Shown here: positions 16,898 through 26,328 of the stretch, one piece after another
How positions within the stretch are numbered: the first letter of the stretch is position 1
Layout: the number at the start of each line of letters is the position of its first letter
Source: Nocardiopsis metallicus
GTDB lineage: Bacteria > Actinomycetota > Actinomycetes > Streptosporangiales > Streptosporangiaceae
Direction of reading: 5' to 3'
Assembly: GCF_014201115.1 (NCBI RefSeq)
Contig: NZ_JACHDO010000001.1
Span: 6,944,001 to 7,008,000, forward strand
Length of the DNA: 64,000 bases
Notes under the pieces: generated by a model
What the model was told of the DNA's origin: nothing
Seen by the model: only the letters and a program-made list of their open reading frames with translations
Databases searched by the model: none
Program-made: the position numbers and the translations under genes

Positions 16898-16928
16898 CTA
16901 GGGCAAGTGTTCGCCGAACACGCCCTAG
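16898..16928 (-). terminator. Hairpin overlapping the STAS gene stop
   Basis: CTAGGGC (16898-16904) pairs with GCCCTAG (16922-16928), and GTGTTCG pairs with CGAACAC inside. The stop codon of the minus-strand STAS gene lies in the right arm, so the hairpin is likely its terminator. Confidence 0.55.
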
Positions 16929-17281
16929 CTGGCGGTCTGCGGGGCGGCGAGCGCCTGGGCGACCGAGGCGAACACCGGGATGCGGGTGTCCAGCGAGGTC
17001 ACACGCAGGGTCTGCATGACCCGCGGCACCGGGGCGGCGATCACCAGAAGGGCCTGCTGCTCCTTGGCGGTCTTGTGCGCGCGGATGAGCACGCGCAGCC
17101 CGCTGGAGTCGATGAAACGCAGGTCGGAGCAGTCCAGCACGACGCGGCCGAAGGGCTGCGTGGTCAACGCCTCCGTGACCGCTTCCTGAAAGCGGCCCTC
17201 GGTGGCCATGTCGATCTCCCCGTCCAGGGCCAGCACGCGTCCGGACTCGTGGAGGGTGGAGGAAATGGTCAGGTCGGGCAT
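16925..17281 (-). CDS. STAS-domain anti-sigma factor antagonist
   Basis: 118 residues from the ATG at 17281 with GGAG upstream; the frame opens further out without a better start. DLRFIDSSGLRVLIRA (about 53-68) is the STAS core with the phospho-acceptor serine of the DSSG motif. These SpoIIAA/RsbV-type proteins bind anti-sigma kinases when unphosphorylated and free a sigma factor. No kinase or sigma gene is adjacent, so the partner is unknown. Confidence 0.9.
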   Translation of the reverse strand: MPDLTISSTLHESGRVLALDGEIDMATEGRFQEAVTEALTTQPFGRVVLDCSDLRFIDSSGLRVLIRAHKTAKEQQALLVIAAPVPRVMQTLRVTSLDTRIPVFASVAQALAAPQTAS

Positions 17282-17882
17282 TGCGACTCCGGCGTACTCG
17301 GGCCGTGCCCGAAGGGTCGGCGAGGCAGGCCGCACGTCGCCCCACCGGGGGCGCGTGGTGACCGGTGCGCTGGTTGCGTTACCGCGTGAGCCAAACTGAT
17401 GGTTCATCAAGTTCCTTGCGTGGTACCCCGGGCTGGGAACCGGGGAGGAAACGCCTTTCTCGCCTGGTTTGCTCGGAAAAGCACGGCACCCTTGGAACGC
17501 CTGGGCCGGGGCCCAAAGTTCCTGGTGCTGTGCGTGTCATCGGTGTGACGTGCGTCCGTACGACGTGTGCTCGGAGCCGGTTCCTTCTGCGGCCCCGGCC
17601 CGGCTGGTTCGCCCGAGTCCGGTGGCCGTGTCCGGCCCTGTGCTCGTAAGAACCCGCCCGCGGTGGCGGTCATTCCCCGGTGGGTGTCGGCGGGGGACGG
17701 TGGCTGGGCCGGTGATCCCCTGGCGTTCCCGACTCCCCTGCGCTCTGTCAGGGCGCTGGGATCTGTGTCACCGGGGTAGTACAGCCTCGGACTTTACCAT
17801 AGCGCCGTGGCCGATTCGTGACGTGAGAGACGCCGGGTCGTGCCCGTGCGCTTTGCTCTTCGCGAGGTTTCTGGTGTAAGGG
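17282..17882. other. 600-bp non-coding gap
   Basis: Lies between two minus-strand genes. Frames here lack a coding signature. The first 130 bases hold the STAS leader and promoter; a sigma-B-like promoter was looked for and not found with correct spacing. Confidence 0.4.
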
Positions 17883-20222
17883 TCATGTCCTTTGGACGCA
17901 CTCGGGCTCCTCGCGGTTCACTCCTTGCGGCTCCTGTTCCCGCTGCTGAAGCGCCCAGACGCAGGCAGAGAGGGTGAGCGGCACCGCCACGGTCAGCGCC
18001 AGGGCGGGGATCGCCACGCCCGAGTCGTTGGCCGCGAAACCCACCAGCGCCGTCACCAGGGAGCCGGTCAGGCCCGCTCGGAGTGTCGGAGCACACTCGA
18101 AGGCCTGCTGGAGCGCCCCGATCCGCCATTTTCCTGGCCGGTTGAGGACAGCGAAGAGGAACAGCAGGGCCACTGCGGCCAGCAGGGTGAGCTGCCAGTT
18201 GCCCAGCGTGCCCAGCATCGCGCCGAGCTTGCGGGCCAGCACCGTCCCGGCCTCCCCGTTCACCACCTGCTCGGCGAACGCGCCGAAGTGGCTGCGGTCC
18301 TCCACCGGCCGGAGGTAGTCCATCCAGGCCAGCAGCGAGATCGCCGCGACCGCGACCGCGCCGACCGCGGCCAGCCGCACCGCGGTGATCCGCACGCCCG
18401 CGATCATCATCGTGGTCACCGCCAGCCCGGGGATCAGCGCGATCACCCCGCCGAAGTCGGTCCCCAGCCCAGGCCAGCCGACGATCAGTACCGATGCCGT
18501 ACCGATCACCAGTGTCGTGACCACCGCGGCGCGCTGACGGCCCCGCGAGATCAGTACGTGGGCGATGCCCGCCACCGCCATGAGCATGCCGGTCGCGAAG
18601 GTCGCGAAGGCGATGTTGCCGATCCCGTAGAACCGGCCGGCCACGATCGGCGAGTAGCCCGTGGGCGAGTTCATCTGCAGGTGCGCCCCGAAGCAGAGGT
18701 CCAGGAAGAGCACGAGCGTGGTCGCGCCCGCCACCACCGTCATGGGGCCCAGAACCGTCCGGCGCCACGGCCCCGCCACGGCAAGGGCCACCACCAGGGC
18801 GTCCACGGCCAGGACCGACGCCAGCAGAGCCAGCTGCGGAGTGTCGGCCGCCCACCACGGGATGAGGTTGGCCAGGTAGCTCGCCACCGGGAAGGCCGCG
18901 CCCGCCAGCGCCACGATCCTGGTGACCGACAGCACCAGCGCGCGTTTGCCGCGCTGACCACCGGAGTACCGGTGCAGCGCGTAGGCGGCCGCCGCGTAGA
19001 TGAGCAGCTGGAGGGCGACCAGCCCGCTGAAGAACCCGGGGATGGCGGCGCCCACCACCACGGCCGCGGTGTTGAAGTCCACCAGGCGGCCCACCGCCTC
19101 CTCGGCGGGTTCGGGGCGGTCGGTCAGCTGCCAGACCCGTCCGCCGGTGGGTTCGGCGGGGCGCATCCCCAGGGCGGTCAGGACGGTCACGGTGGTGTCG
19201 GTCAGCGCCACCAGGCCGGGGCGCCGGGTCGACTCCGAAGCCAGGTACGCGGCGGGGCCGACCAGTCCGCGGTCGGTCATCTCGCCGGTCAGCGCCACCG
19301 TCAGCTGCGAGGGCCCGGTGTCCATGGACACCCCGACCACCATCAGGGTCGAACCGGCGGGCAGGACCGCGGTCAGCGCGGACAGCCGGGAGTCGAGCGT
19401 CTCCAGGGTCTCCTCGCGCACCTGTTCCGGCACCTCCCCCGGGTCCGGCTCCGGCGGCTCCTCGCCGCCCTCGGGCTCGACCGACGCGGGTTCGGGGTAG
19501 AGGCGGGTGAGCTCGGGCAGCTCCACCACCGCCAGGGACACGCCCCGGATCCGGTCCTGGGTGAGGTCGCGCACCGAGTCGACGTAGTGGTCGACCCGCC
19601 CCGACTCGTCGGCGGCGCCCAGGGCCGCGCCCGGACCCGCGGCCAGGGTGAGCCCGCCCCGGTCGCGCACGGTCTGACCGAGCAGCCCGACCGGAGCGGC
19701 GAAGGCCGACTCGGCGTTGCGCTCGGCGAAGGAGCGGTACTCGGGCACGGCCGCGCCCGAACCGTCGCGCACCGGCTGCGGGGCGGGCTCGCACACGGTG
19801 AAGCGCTCCCGTTCGGACAGCGCGCGCTGGCCCGCCGAGACCGAGAGCCAGCCGTCCGTGGGGCAGGTCCGGGAGGTGGCGGTGCGGATGGACACGTTGC
19901 CGATCGCCCCGGTCCCGGCCAGGTCCCACAGGGTGGGCGTGTGCTCGGGGGTGACGTCCTCCCACAGCAGTCCGGGCACGCCCACCAGCACGACGGGTCC
20001 GGTGCGCGGGTCGGTGATGTCGGGGTCGTGACCGGAGGCGCTCGCGGGGGTGCTCGCCGAAGCGGTTCCGGGGGTGCTCGCTGCCCCCGCCGCGGCGGGG
20101 GCCGTACACACCAGGAACAGCACCGCCATCAGCAGCGCGCACAGTCGCCCGCCAAGGCGCCCTCCCCGACGCCGGCCTGAATGCCTCTCCCAGCGCACGC
20201 CGAGTCCTCGACCCGGTGCCAT
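17883..20222 (-). CDS. Large membrane protein with extracytoplasmic N-terminal domain
   Basis: 779 residues. A signal-like segment (about 26-46, LCALLMAVLFLVCTAPAAAG) leads into a soluble domain of about 310 residues that opens VVLVGVPGLLWEDVTPEHTPTL; that start resembles alkaline-phosphatase-fold proteins, but the rest is not diagnostic. From about residue 385 there are around ten membrane helices. A middle stretch EPEGGEEPPEPDPGEVPEQV is acidic. Location is likely the cell membrane with the domain outside. The family is conserved in actinomycetes by my impression only, and no function can be given. Confidence 0.8.
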   Translation of the reverse strand: MAPGRGLGVRWERHSGRRRGGRLGGRLCALLMAVLFLVCTAPAAAGAASTPGTASASTPASASGHDPDITDPRTGPVVLVGVPGLLWEDVTPEHTPTLWDLAGTGAIGNVSIRTATSRTCPTDGWLSVSAGQRALSERERFTVCEPAPQPVRDGSGAAVPEYRSFAERNAESAFAAPVGLLGQTVRDRGGLTLAAGPGAALGAADESGRVDHYVDSVRDLTQDRIRGVSLAVVELPELTRLYPEPASVEPEGGEEPPEPDPGEVPEQVREETLETLDSRLSALTAVLPAGSTLMVVGVSMDTGPSQLTVALTGEMTDRGLVGPAAYLASESTRRPGLVALTDTTVTVLTALGMRPAEPTGGRVWQLTDRPEPAEEAVGRLVDFNTAAVVVGAAIPGFFSGLVALQLLIYAAAAYALHRYSGGQRGKRALVLSVTRIVALAGAAFPVASYLANLIPWWAADTPQLALLASVLAVDALVVALAVAGPWRRTVLGPMTVVAGATTLVLFLDLCFGAHLQMNSPTGYSPIVAGRFYGIGNIAFATFATGMLMAVAGIAHVLISRGRQRAAVVTTLVIGTASVLIVGWPGLGTDFGGVIALIPGLAVTTMMIAGVRITAVRLAAVGAVAVAAISLLAWMDYLRPVEDRSHFGAFAEQVVNGEAGTVLARKLGAMLGTLGNWQLTLLAAVALLFLFAVLNRPGKWRIGALQQAFECAPTLRAGLTGSLVTALVGFAANDSGVAIPALALTVAVPLTLSACVWALQQREQEPQGVNREEPECVQRT

Positions 20223-20360
20223 GGCGGTCCCCCGATCGCGCGATCACCTCACTGTCACTGGCCGACCACACTAGTCACCAAGCGGCCCTGAGCGGGGAAA
20301 ACGGCGATTCCGGGCGGTAGGGGCGAAAGGGGTTCAGGGGTGCGGTTCAGGGCCGGGGCG

Positions 20361-21455
20361 TCAGCGGGTGACGCCCCACTCCTTGAGGGTCTCGTCGGCG
20401 TCGGGCAGGGGGCGGCCCCTGGTGACCCCGCCGGGGGTGCGGCTGAACCGCGGCGCCGGTCCGGACACGACCCGCCCGCCCTCGCGCACCAGCGAACCCC
20501 GCGCCCGCACGTGCGGGTGGTCGGGCGCCTCGTCCAGGGACAGGATCGGCATCACACAGGCATCGGAGCCCTCGAACACCGCGCCCCACTCGTCGCGGGT
20601 ACGTGTGCGCAGCACCTCGGCGAAGCGCTCGCGCAGCCGCGGCCACCCCGCCGGGTCCCACTGGCCGGGCAGTTCCTCCCCGGCCAGTCCGGTGCGCTCC
20701 AGGAACTCCGCGTAGAACTGCGGTTCGATGCAGCCCACGGACAGGTGGCGGCCGTCGGCGCACTCGTAGACGTCGTACCAGGGCGCCCCGGTGTCCAGGT
20801 AGTTGGTGCCGCGCTCGTCGCTCCACGAACCGCGAGCCCGGTCCTCGTGCACCATCGACATCAGCAGGGCGCTGCCGTCGACCATCGCCGCGTCCACCAC
20901 CTGGCCGCGCCCGGAGCCCTGCCGCTCCAGCAGCGCGGCGAGGATACCGGTGACCGTGAACATCGTGCCGCCCGCGAAGTCTCCGAGGAGGTTGATCGGG
21001 GGTACGGGGGGACCGCCCGCGCGGCCGATCGCGTGCAGGGCCCCGTTCACGGACACGTAGTTCATGTCGTGCCCGGCGGTGTGGGCCAGCGGACCGTCCT
21101 GGCCCCAGCCGGTGACCCGCGCGTACACCAGGCCGGGGTTGAGCTCCAGGCACTCGTCCGGGCCCAGCCCGCGCCGTTCCATGACCCCGGGGCGGAATCC
21201 CTCCAGGAGGACGTCGGCCCTGGTGACCAGTTCGCGGGCCAGGGCCAGCCCTTCCTCGGACTTGAGGTCGGCGCCGACCACGGTGCGCCCCTCGCTCATG
21301 TGCGGGCCGCCGGAGCCCGCGTTCATGGCGTCGGCTGCCTGGGGGCGGTCGATCCGGATGACGCTGGCGCCCATGTCGGCGAGGAGCATCCCGGTCATCG
21401 GCGCCGGGCCGATCCCGGTGAACTCGACGACGCGGATTCCGTTGAGGGGTCCCAT
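20361..21455 (-). CDS. CaiB/BaiF-type CoA-transferase or alpha-methylacyl-CoA racemase
   Basis: 364 residues, family III. Opening MGPLNGIRVVEFTGIGPAPM is the usual start. GHDMNYVSVNGAL (about 128-140) and LLGDFAGG (about 157-164) match the catalytic His/Asp regions of the racemase (Amacr/MCR) subgroup, so racemisation of (R)/(S)-2-methylacyl-CoA in fatty-acid breakdown is the better call. It is a single gene, divergent from the rpfB-like gene. Confidence 0.85.
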   Translation of the reverse strand: MGPLNGIRVVEFTGIGPAPMTGMLLADMGASVIRIDRPQAADAMNAGSGGPHMSEGRTVVGADLKSEEGLALARELVTRADVLLEGFRPGVMERRGLGPDECLELNPGLVYARVTGWGQDGPLAHTAGHDMNYVSVNGALHAIGRAGGPPVPPINLLGDFAGGTMFTVTGILAALLERQGSGRGQVVDAAMVDGSALLMSMVHEDRARGSWSDERGTNYLDTGAPWYDVYECADGRHLSVGCIEPQFYAEFLERTGLAGEELPGQWDPAGWPRLRERFAEVLRTRTRDEWGAVFEGSDACVMPILSLDEAPDHPHVRARGSLVREGGRVVSGPAPRFSRTPGGVTRGRPLPDADETLKEWGVTR

Positions 21456-21851
21456 GGTGCCTCCGGGGTTCGACTGGCGTGCTGACTGACTAGAACGACG
21501 TTCGGTTCATTGTGCAGGGTACGCCCCGCGGGCACCAGGCCGCTCTGCGGGGTGGCCCGGGTGCGGCGCGAAGAAGAAAAAGGACCACCTTGGGATATTT
21601 GGTGGTGGAATGGTTTTCGGTCAATGTCAAAACTCCACTCTCAGGTGGTGTTAATGTGACCCTATCCAGCTGCCGAAAAGCCTTTCCGTGGTATGGCCCC
21701 ACCGCTCGCGCGCCCCACACGGGTCAGGGTTCGGGGTCAGGGCTGAGCAGTGAGGACATCCAGGGAGCGTCCAGGGTCCGAGGCGATCCGTCCCGAATCG
21801 GACACGACCCCTGGAATTCGTGCAAGCCATCCCCAGAAGGGTGTCCAAGCC
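21456..21851. other. Divergent promoter and leader before rpfB
   Basis: 396 bases, no gene. A nested dyad near the end (TCCAGGG and CCCTGGA with inner TCCGA/TCGGA, about 21769-21815) could fold in the rpfB leader. Expected riboswitch consensus of the ydaO (c-di-AMP) class, which regulates some rpf genes, was not found. Confidence 0.45.
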
Positions 21852-23039
21852 ATGCCCAGAAAACCCGGGAAGAACCGGAGCGGACGCCGGTCCAAAGGGC
21901 GCCGACGCTCTCGCGGCGCCCTGCCCCTCTCCGTACCCGTGCTGGCCGCCGCCCTCGCCGGGACCCTGGCCGTCACGGGCGCCGGCACCGCCCTGGCCAT
22001 GGAGAAGACCGTCAGTCTGGACGCCAACGGCGAAGAGGCCATGGTCCGCACCTTCGGCTCCACGGTCCAGGACGTCCTCGACTCCGCCGGGGTGGAGCTC
22101 GGCGAACACGACGTGGTCGCGCCCTCCACGGACACCACCGTCAGCGGTGGAGACCACGTCGTGGTCCGCTCCCCGCGGGAACTGACCGTCGACCTCGACG
22201 GCCACGCACGCGCCCACCGGGTGCACGCCGCCACCCTCGGTGAGGCCCTGCACCAGATCGGCCTCGATCCGGCGGGCGTCGAACTCTCCCAGGAGCACGA
22301 CACCCCCGTTCCCGAGGACGGCCTCACCGTCAGCGCCGAACGCGCGCCGCGCATGGTCGTCATGTACGACACCGTCCGCTCCGAGACGCGTACTAACGGC
22401 GGAACCGTCTCAGCCGTTCTTGATGCGGCCGGTGTCGAGGTCGGGGAGCACGACATCGTCACCCCCGACCCCCACGCCCCCGCCGAAACCGACATGGTGG
22501 TGCGGGTGACACCCGCCCTCGGCGAACCCGAGACGGAGGAGGTCGTCATCGAGGCCGAGACCGTGGAACGCGAGAACCCCGACCTCCCCGAGGGCGAGAC
22601 CGAGGTCATCACCGAACCCGAGGACGGGCTCAAGGAGATCACCACGCTCCTGGTCCTGCGCCACGGTGAGGAGGTCGAGCACGAGCTGTCCGAGGAGATC
22701 GTCACCGAGCCGGTCGAGGGCCTGGTGGAGATCGGCACCAAGGCCGAGGAGGACGACACCGCCACCCCGCCCCAGGGCGGCGGTGAGGCGGGCGGCCTCA
22801 ACTGGGCCGGGCTCGCGGAGTGCGAGTCGGGCGGCAACCCCACCGCCGTGAACTCCGCGGGCGGTTACTACGGCCTCTACCAGTTCAGCACCAGTACCTG
22901 GGCGTCCGTGGGCGGCAGCGGCCTGCCCTCCGAGGCCAGCCCGGCCGAACAGACCCAGCGCGCCCAGCAGCTCTACGACACCGTGGGCGGCCACTGGCAG
23001 AGCCAGTGGCCGCACTGCGGGGTCCACCTCTTCGACTGA
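21852..23039 (+). CDS. rpfB: RpfB-like resuscitation-promoting factor (muralytic)
   Basis: 395 residues from the ATG at 21852. A basic leader and signal helix (about 22-49) precede three DUF348 repeats (from [20 protein letters not shown]), a G5 domain (about 245-300) and the C-terminal lysozyme-like Rpf domain [20 protein letters not shown], whose Glu in ECESGG is catalytic. It cleaves peptidoglycan outside the cell and promotes growth resumption. It sits directly before rsmA, the conserved rpfB-ksgA order of actinobacteria. Confidence 0.93.
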   Translation: MPRKPGKNRSGRRSKGRRRSRGALPLSVPVLAAALAGTLAVTGAGTALAMEKTVSLDANGEEAMVRTFGSTVQDVLDSAGVELGEHDVVAPSTDTTVSGGDHVVVRSPRELTVDLDGHARAHRVHAATLGEALHQIGLDPAGVELSQEHDTPVPEDGLTVSAERAPRMVVMYDTVRSETRTNGGTVSAVLDAAGVEVGEHDIVTPDPHAPAETDMVVRVTPALGEPETEEVVIEAETVERENPDLPEGETEVITEPEDGLKEITTLLVLRHGEEVEHELSEEIVTEPVEGLVEIGTKAEEDDTATPPQGGGEAGGLNWAGLAECESGGNPTAVNSAGGYYGLYQFSTSTWASVGGSGLPSEASPAEQTQRAQQLYDTVGGHWQSQWPHCGVHLFD

Positions 23040-23119
23040 GTCCGGCCGGGGTGCGGGGTGCGCGCGGCGAGCGCGGTGAGGTGGCTGAGCGGGTGGGCGG
23101 CGGCTGGCAAGATGTGTGG

Positions 23120-24022
23120 GTGACACAGACACCCGAACCCGACCCCGCCGACCGTTCCCGCCTGCTCAGCCCCGCCGACGTGCGGGCGCTCGCCGAGCGG
23201 TTCGGTATCCGGCCCACCAAGACCCTGGGCCAGAACTTCGTCATCGACCACGGCACCGTCCGCCGCATCGTCCGCGTAGCGGGCGTGGGCGCCGACGACG
23301 TGGTCGTCGAGGTGGGACCCGGGCTCGGCTCGCTCACCCTGGCACTGCTCCCGCACGTGCGCCGGGTCACCGCCATCGAGATCGACCCGGCGCTGGCCGA
23401 GGCCCTGCCCGGCACCGTGGCCGACCACGCTCCCGACCTCGCGGACCGGCTCACCGTGGTCCCCGGCGACGCCATGCGCATCACCGAGGTACCCGGACCC
23501 GCGCCCACCGCGCTCGTGGCCAACCTGCCCTACAACGTCTCCGTGCCCGTCCTGCTGCACCTGCTGGAACTCCTGCCCAGCCTGGAGCGGGTCCTGGTCA
23601 TGGTGCAGTCCGAGGTCGCCGACCGGATCACCGCCACCCCCGGCGGACGGATCTACGGGGTGCCCTCGGCCAAGGTCGCCTGGTACGCCCGCGCGCGCCG
23701 GGCCGGTGCGGTCGGCCGGAACGTCTTCTGGCCCGCGCCCAACGTCGACTCCGGGCTGGTGGAGCTCGTCCGCCGTCCCACACCGAGCACCAAGGCCCCG
23801 CGCGCGGAGGTCTTCAAGGTGATCGACGCCGCCTTCGCCCAGCGCCGCAAGACCCTGCGCGCCGCCCTGTCCGGCTGGGCGGGCTCGGCCCCCGCGGCGG
23901 AGGAAGCCCTGCGCGCGGCCGGGGTGGACCCCAAGGCGCGGGGCGAGTCCCTGGGTATCGAGGGGTTCGTCGCGATCGCCGAGAACCGCCCGGAGCAGGC
24001 GGGTCAGGCAGGTAGCAGGTAG
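23120..24022 (+). CDS. rsmA: 16S rRNA (adenine1518/1519-N6,N6) dimethyltransferase
   Basis: 300 residues from a GTG. It has the [18 protein letters not shown] start, the SAM motif [11 protein letters not shown], and the target-base motif [11 protein letters not shown] (motif IV). The end region [18 protein letters not shown] is typical of KsgA. It dimethylates two adenines in helix 45 of 16S rRNA. The third usual gene, ispE, is not next; a strong terminator follows instead. Confidence 0.95.
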   Translation: MTQTPEPDPADRSRLLSPADVRALAERFGIRPTKTLGQNFVIDHGTVRRIVRVAGVGADDVVVEVGPGLGSLTLALLPHVRRVTAIEIDPALAEALPGTVADHAPDLADRLTVVPGDAMRITEVPGPAPTALVANLPYNVSVPVLLHLLELLPSLERVLVMVQSEVADRITATPGGRIYGVPSAKVAWYARARRAGAVGRNVFWPAPNVDSGLVELVRRPTPSTKAPRAEVFKVIDAAFAQRRKTLRAALSGWAGSAPAAEEALRAAGVDPKARGESLGIEGFVAIAENRPEQAGQAGSR

Positions 24023-24048
24023 CGGGCGAGAGGCGGAAGGCAACGCGC

Positions 24049-24106
24049 AGGGGCGCCCTGCGCTGAGCGGTCGAGCTCAGCTCAGCGCAGGGCGCCCCTT
24101 CCTTCT
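24049..24106 (+). terminator. Very strong terminator after rpfB-rsmA
   Basis: A perfect 20-bp stem (24049-24068 with 24080-24099) with an 11-base loop, then TCCTTCTTT. It lies between rsmA and the leftward membrane-protein genes. Confidence 0.88.
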
Positions 24107-24188
24107 TTCCCGCCTGTGCTGTCCGGGTGCCGGATGAGTCGACGGGCGGGCGCCGGACGGGTTGTCGGACGGTGCGAAGGGTCGGCCG

Positions 24189-24413
24189 TCAGCCCTGATC
24201 CGTCGGCGGGGGGAGCTCCCCGCTCTCCCGGGGCCGTGACCGGAACAGCGCCCTGGCCAGCGCTGCCACGCCCAGACCCACGGCGAGCACGGGCAGCAGC
24301 CACATCACGTTGAGCTCCCACGAGCCGCTGCCCTGGACCACGAACGCGACCGCCAGTCCGAGAAACAGCAGTCCCGCGACCAGCGAACCCCAGTCAGTTC
24401 CCCGCTTGGTCAT
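24189..24413 (-). CDS. Small two-helix membrane protein of the PspC module
   Basis: 74 residues with two membrane helices (about 10-26 and 36-55). The start overlaps the end of the PspC gene upstream by 20 bases, so it is translationally coupled to it. It was not assigned to a family. Coupling and location suggest a role in the same envelope-stress module. Confidence 0.78.
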   Translation of the reverse strand: MTKRGTDWGSLVAGLLFLGLAVAFVVQGSGSWELNVMWLLPVLAVGLGVAALARALFRSRPRESGELPPPTDQG

Positions 24414-26100
24414 ACTGAACCCCCACTTTCCCGGCCTTGGTACTGGTGTGCACGTTGATCACGGGCACCTCGTCCTGGCCTGATCCGTCGTCGGCCCCCT
24501 CGGCGGGCTCCTGTGTTCCCTCGTCTCCATCCGTTTCCCCGGCGTCCTCGTCCGCCTCACCGTTCGCGGTGTCCCCGCGGCCCTCGGGCTCCCCGTGCCC
24601 CTCGGCATCGTCGACGGGATCCAGGGGACCGACCGGCTCGAAGGTCGTCTCGTAGGTGAAGAACATGCCGGACCGGACGTTCTCACCGGTGTCCGGGTCC
24701 TCCACGGAACCGGCTCCGACCCGCGAGACCAGGTTGACGCGTACGCCCTCCGGGAGCACCAGGTTCACGTCGCCCCAGTCCACCCGGGCCGCGACGTCCA
24801 CGCTCTGCCCAGGTTCGAGCTCGGCGGCCAGCTCGGTCAGGTCCAGCCTGGCCGAGCCCGCGTGCAACCACATGTCGTCGGACTCGGCCTCGGCTACCGA
24901 GGCGGGCGCCCACCGGTCCTCACCGATCCGCAGTTCGGTGACGTCGGTCGAGGACACCAGGATCGCGGCCAGCACGGCCACAGTGCCCAGGAACATCAGC
25001 CCGCGCGGGTTGCCCGCCCAGGTACCGATCAGCGAGTACAGACCGACCACCCCGACCGCCGCGGCGAAGAAGAAGACGCCGTACACCGGGCCGAACAGCA
25101 GGTTCGTGGTCGATACCTCCGAGAACGGAGCACCGAGGTGGGGAGCGGTCACCGCCCACACCACCGCCATGATCACCACGGTCCACAGCGCGTGGGAGGC
25201 CAGCGCCGCCCGCCGGGGCCTGTGACCGCCAGGGGCGCCCCCCCGGCCCCGGCAGTCGTGGCCGCCCCGGTGGTCCCCGTGGCGCCCGTACGTCCCGTGG
25301 TCGTCGTCCCCTTCCTCGTCCTCTTCCTCGTCGTCATCGTCGAGGTCGTCGTCCGGCCCCAGTGACGTGCGCTCCGACACCACCGCCAGGTCCACCGGGC
25401 CCTTGGGCGCCGAGGCCCACGGCTGGGCCGGGTTGTAGTAGGCGGGCACCGGCTGCGGCACCGGGCCGGTGGGCGGGGGTTCGTGCGTGGCCAGGTCCGA
25501 CCGCAGCGCCAGCAACGAGGCCCGCACGTCCACCCCGCGGCCCCGGGCGGTCAGCACTCCCAGGACCAGCGGAATGGCCAGGACCAGCGTCCCCCAGCCG
25601 AACCCGCCCACGAGGCTGAACGCCGTCGCTCCGGCCAGGCCCACGGTCAGCAGCTTCAGGACCGCCTGCGGCGGGATGCTCCGGTTCAGCATCTGTTCGA
25701 AGGTCGCGGGACCGCCCTGGGGATCGCGCATCAGCATCCACGCGGCGATGTACAGCAGCACGCCGGCGCCGCCCGCGAAGGCGGTCAGCACGAACGCGGC
25801 GCGCCACACCACGGGGTCGATGCGCGTGTACTCGCCCAGCCCGGCACACACCCCGGCCAGGGCCTGGCGGCTGTCGTCGCGGCGCAGTTCGGTACCGATG
25901 GCCGCGGGACCTTCGGCGGGCCCTCCAGCGGCCCCCTCCGAGGGGCTGCCCTCGGGATCCCCTGAGGGTCCGCTCGCGGAGCCGCCCGATGACTCGCCCG
26001 CGAAGCCGTCCGCAGGCCCGCTCGCGGAACCGTTCCCGGAACCGTCCGCGAAGAGGCCGTCCCCTTCGGTTGCCCCAGTCGGCCTCTCACTGCCGGTCAT
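24394..26100 (-). CDS. PspC-domain membrane protein with LiaF-like C-terminus
   Basis: 568 residues. After a Ser/Gly/Pro-rich head of about 70 residues, the PspC domain (IGTELRRDDSRQALAGVCAG to MLMRD) has one membrane helix. An extended loop rich in Asp/Glu (DDDLDDDDEEEDEEGDDDH) lies mid-protein. Two or three more helices precede a C-terminal beta-rich domain (AELEPGQSVDVAARVDWGDV) like the LiaF/toast-rack fold, outside the membrane. In Corynebacterium a PspC protein (EsrI) divergent from a PspC kinase inhibits it; here the same arrangement is seen, so a regulatory partner of the divergent kinase is a reasonable inference. Confidence 0.8.
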   Translation of the reverse strand: MTGSERPTGATEGDGLFADGSGNGSASGPADGFAGESSGGSASGPSGDPEGSPSEGAAGGPAEGPAAIGTELRRDDSRQALAGVCAGLGEYTRIDPVVWRAAFVLTAFAGGAGVLLYIAAWMLMRDPQGGPATFEQMLNRSIPPQAVLKLLTVGLAGATAFSLVGGFGWGTLVLAIPLVLGVLTARGRGVDVRASLLALRSDLATHEPPPTGPVPQPVPAYYNPAQPWASAPKGPVDLAVVSERTSLGPDDDLDDDDEEEDEEGDDDHGTYGRHGDHRGGHDCRGRGGAPGGHRPRRAALASHALWTVVIMAVVWAVTAPHLGAPFSEVSTTNLLFGPVYGVFFFAAAVGVVGLYSLIGTWAGNPRGLMFLGTVAVLAAILVSSTDVTELRIGEDRWAPASVAEAESDDMWLHAGSARLDLTELAAELEPGQSVDVAARVDWGDVNLVLPEGVRVNLVSRVGAGSVEDPDTGENVRSGMFFTYETTFEPVGPLDPVDDAEGHGEPEGRGDTANGEADEDAGETDGDEGTQEPAEGADDGSGQDEVPVINVHTSTKAGKVGVQYDQAGN

Positions 26101-26168
26101 GGACGCTCACCACACTTTCCTCATGGAACCATCGTGACCGCTGATGCGTCGCGTGGGAATCCGGGACG

Positions 26169-26211
26169 ACCCTGAACCCACCCTGACCGGCAGACCAGGG
26201 CAGGACCAGGG
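26169..26211. promoter_or_regulatory. Symmetric four-box operator in the divergent PspC promoter region
   Basis: CCCTG at 26170 and 26181 and CAGGG at 26196 and 26207 are arranged with exact dyad symmetry about 26190.5: CCCTG-N6-CCCTG-N10-CAGGG-N6-CAGGG, with 11-bp steps within each half. It lies between the divergent PspC gene and PspC-kinase gene, about 120 bases before the kinase start. A likely target is the LuxR-type regulator encoded downstream. Confidence 0.6.
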
Positions 26212-26328
26212 ACGCGGCCCCGATGTCCCACGAGGGTCACACAGGGCATGCTGGAACCGTCCACAACCACGCGCGCGCCGGGTCGCGACCGTCGCGCCTC
26301 ACACGAAAGCGGTGATCGGGCGGTGCCA

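Noticed and set aside
17892-20180. Long plus-strand open frame opposite the large membrane protein
   Set aside because: It reads as His/Arg/Gly-rich antisense of a real membrane protein; membrane helices are in the minus frame.
21456-21851. c-di-AMP (ydaO) riboswitch before rpfB
   Set aside because: Expected conserved words were not found; only generic hairpins are present.
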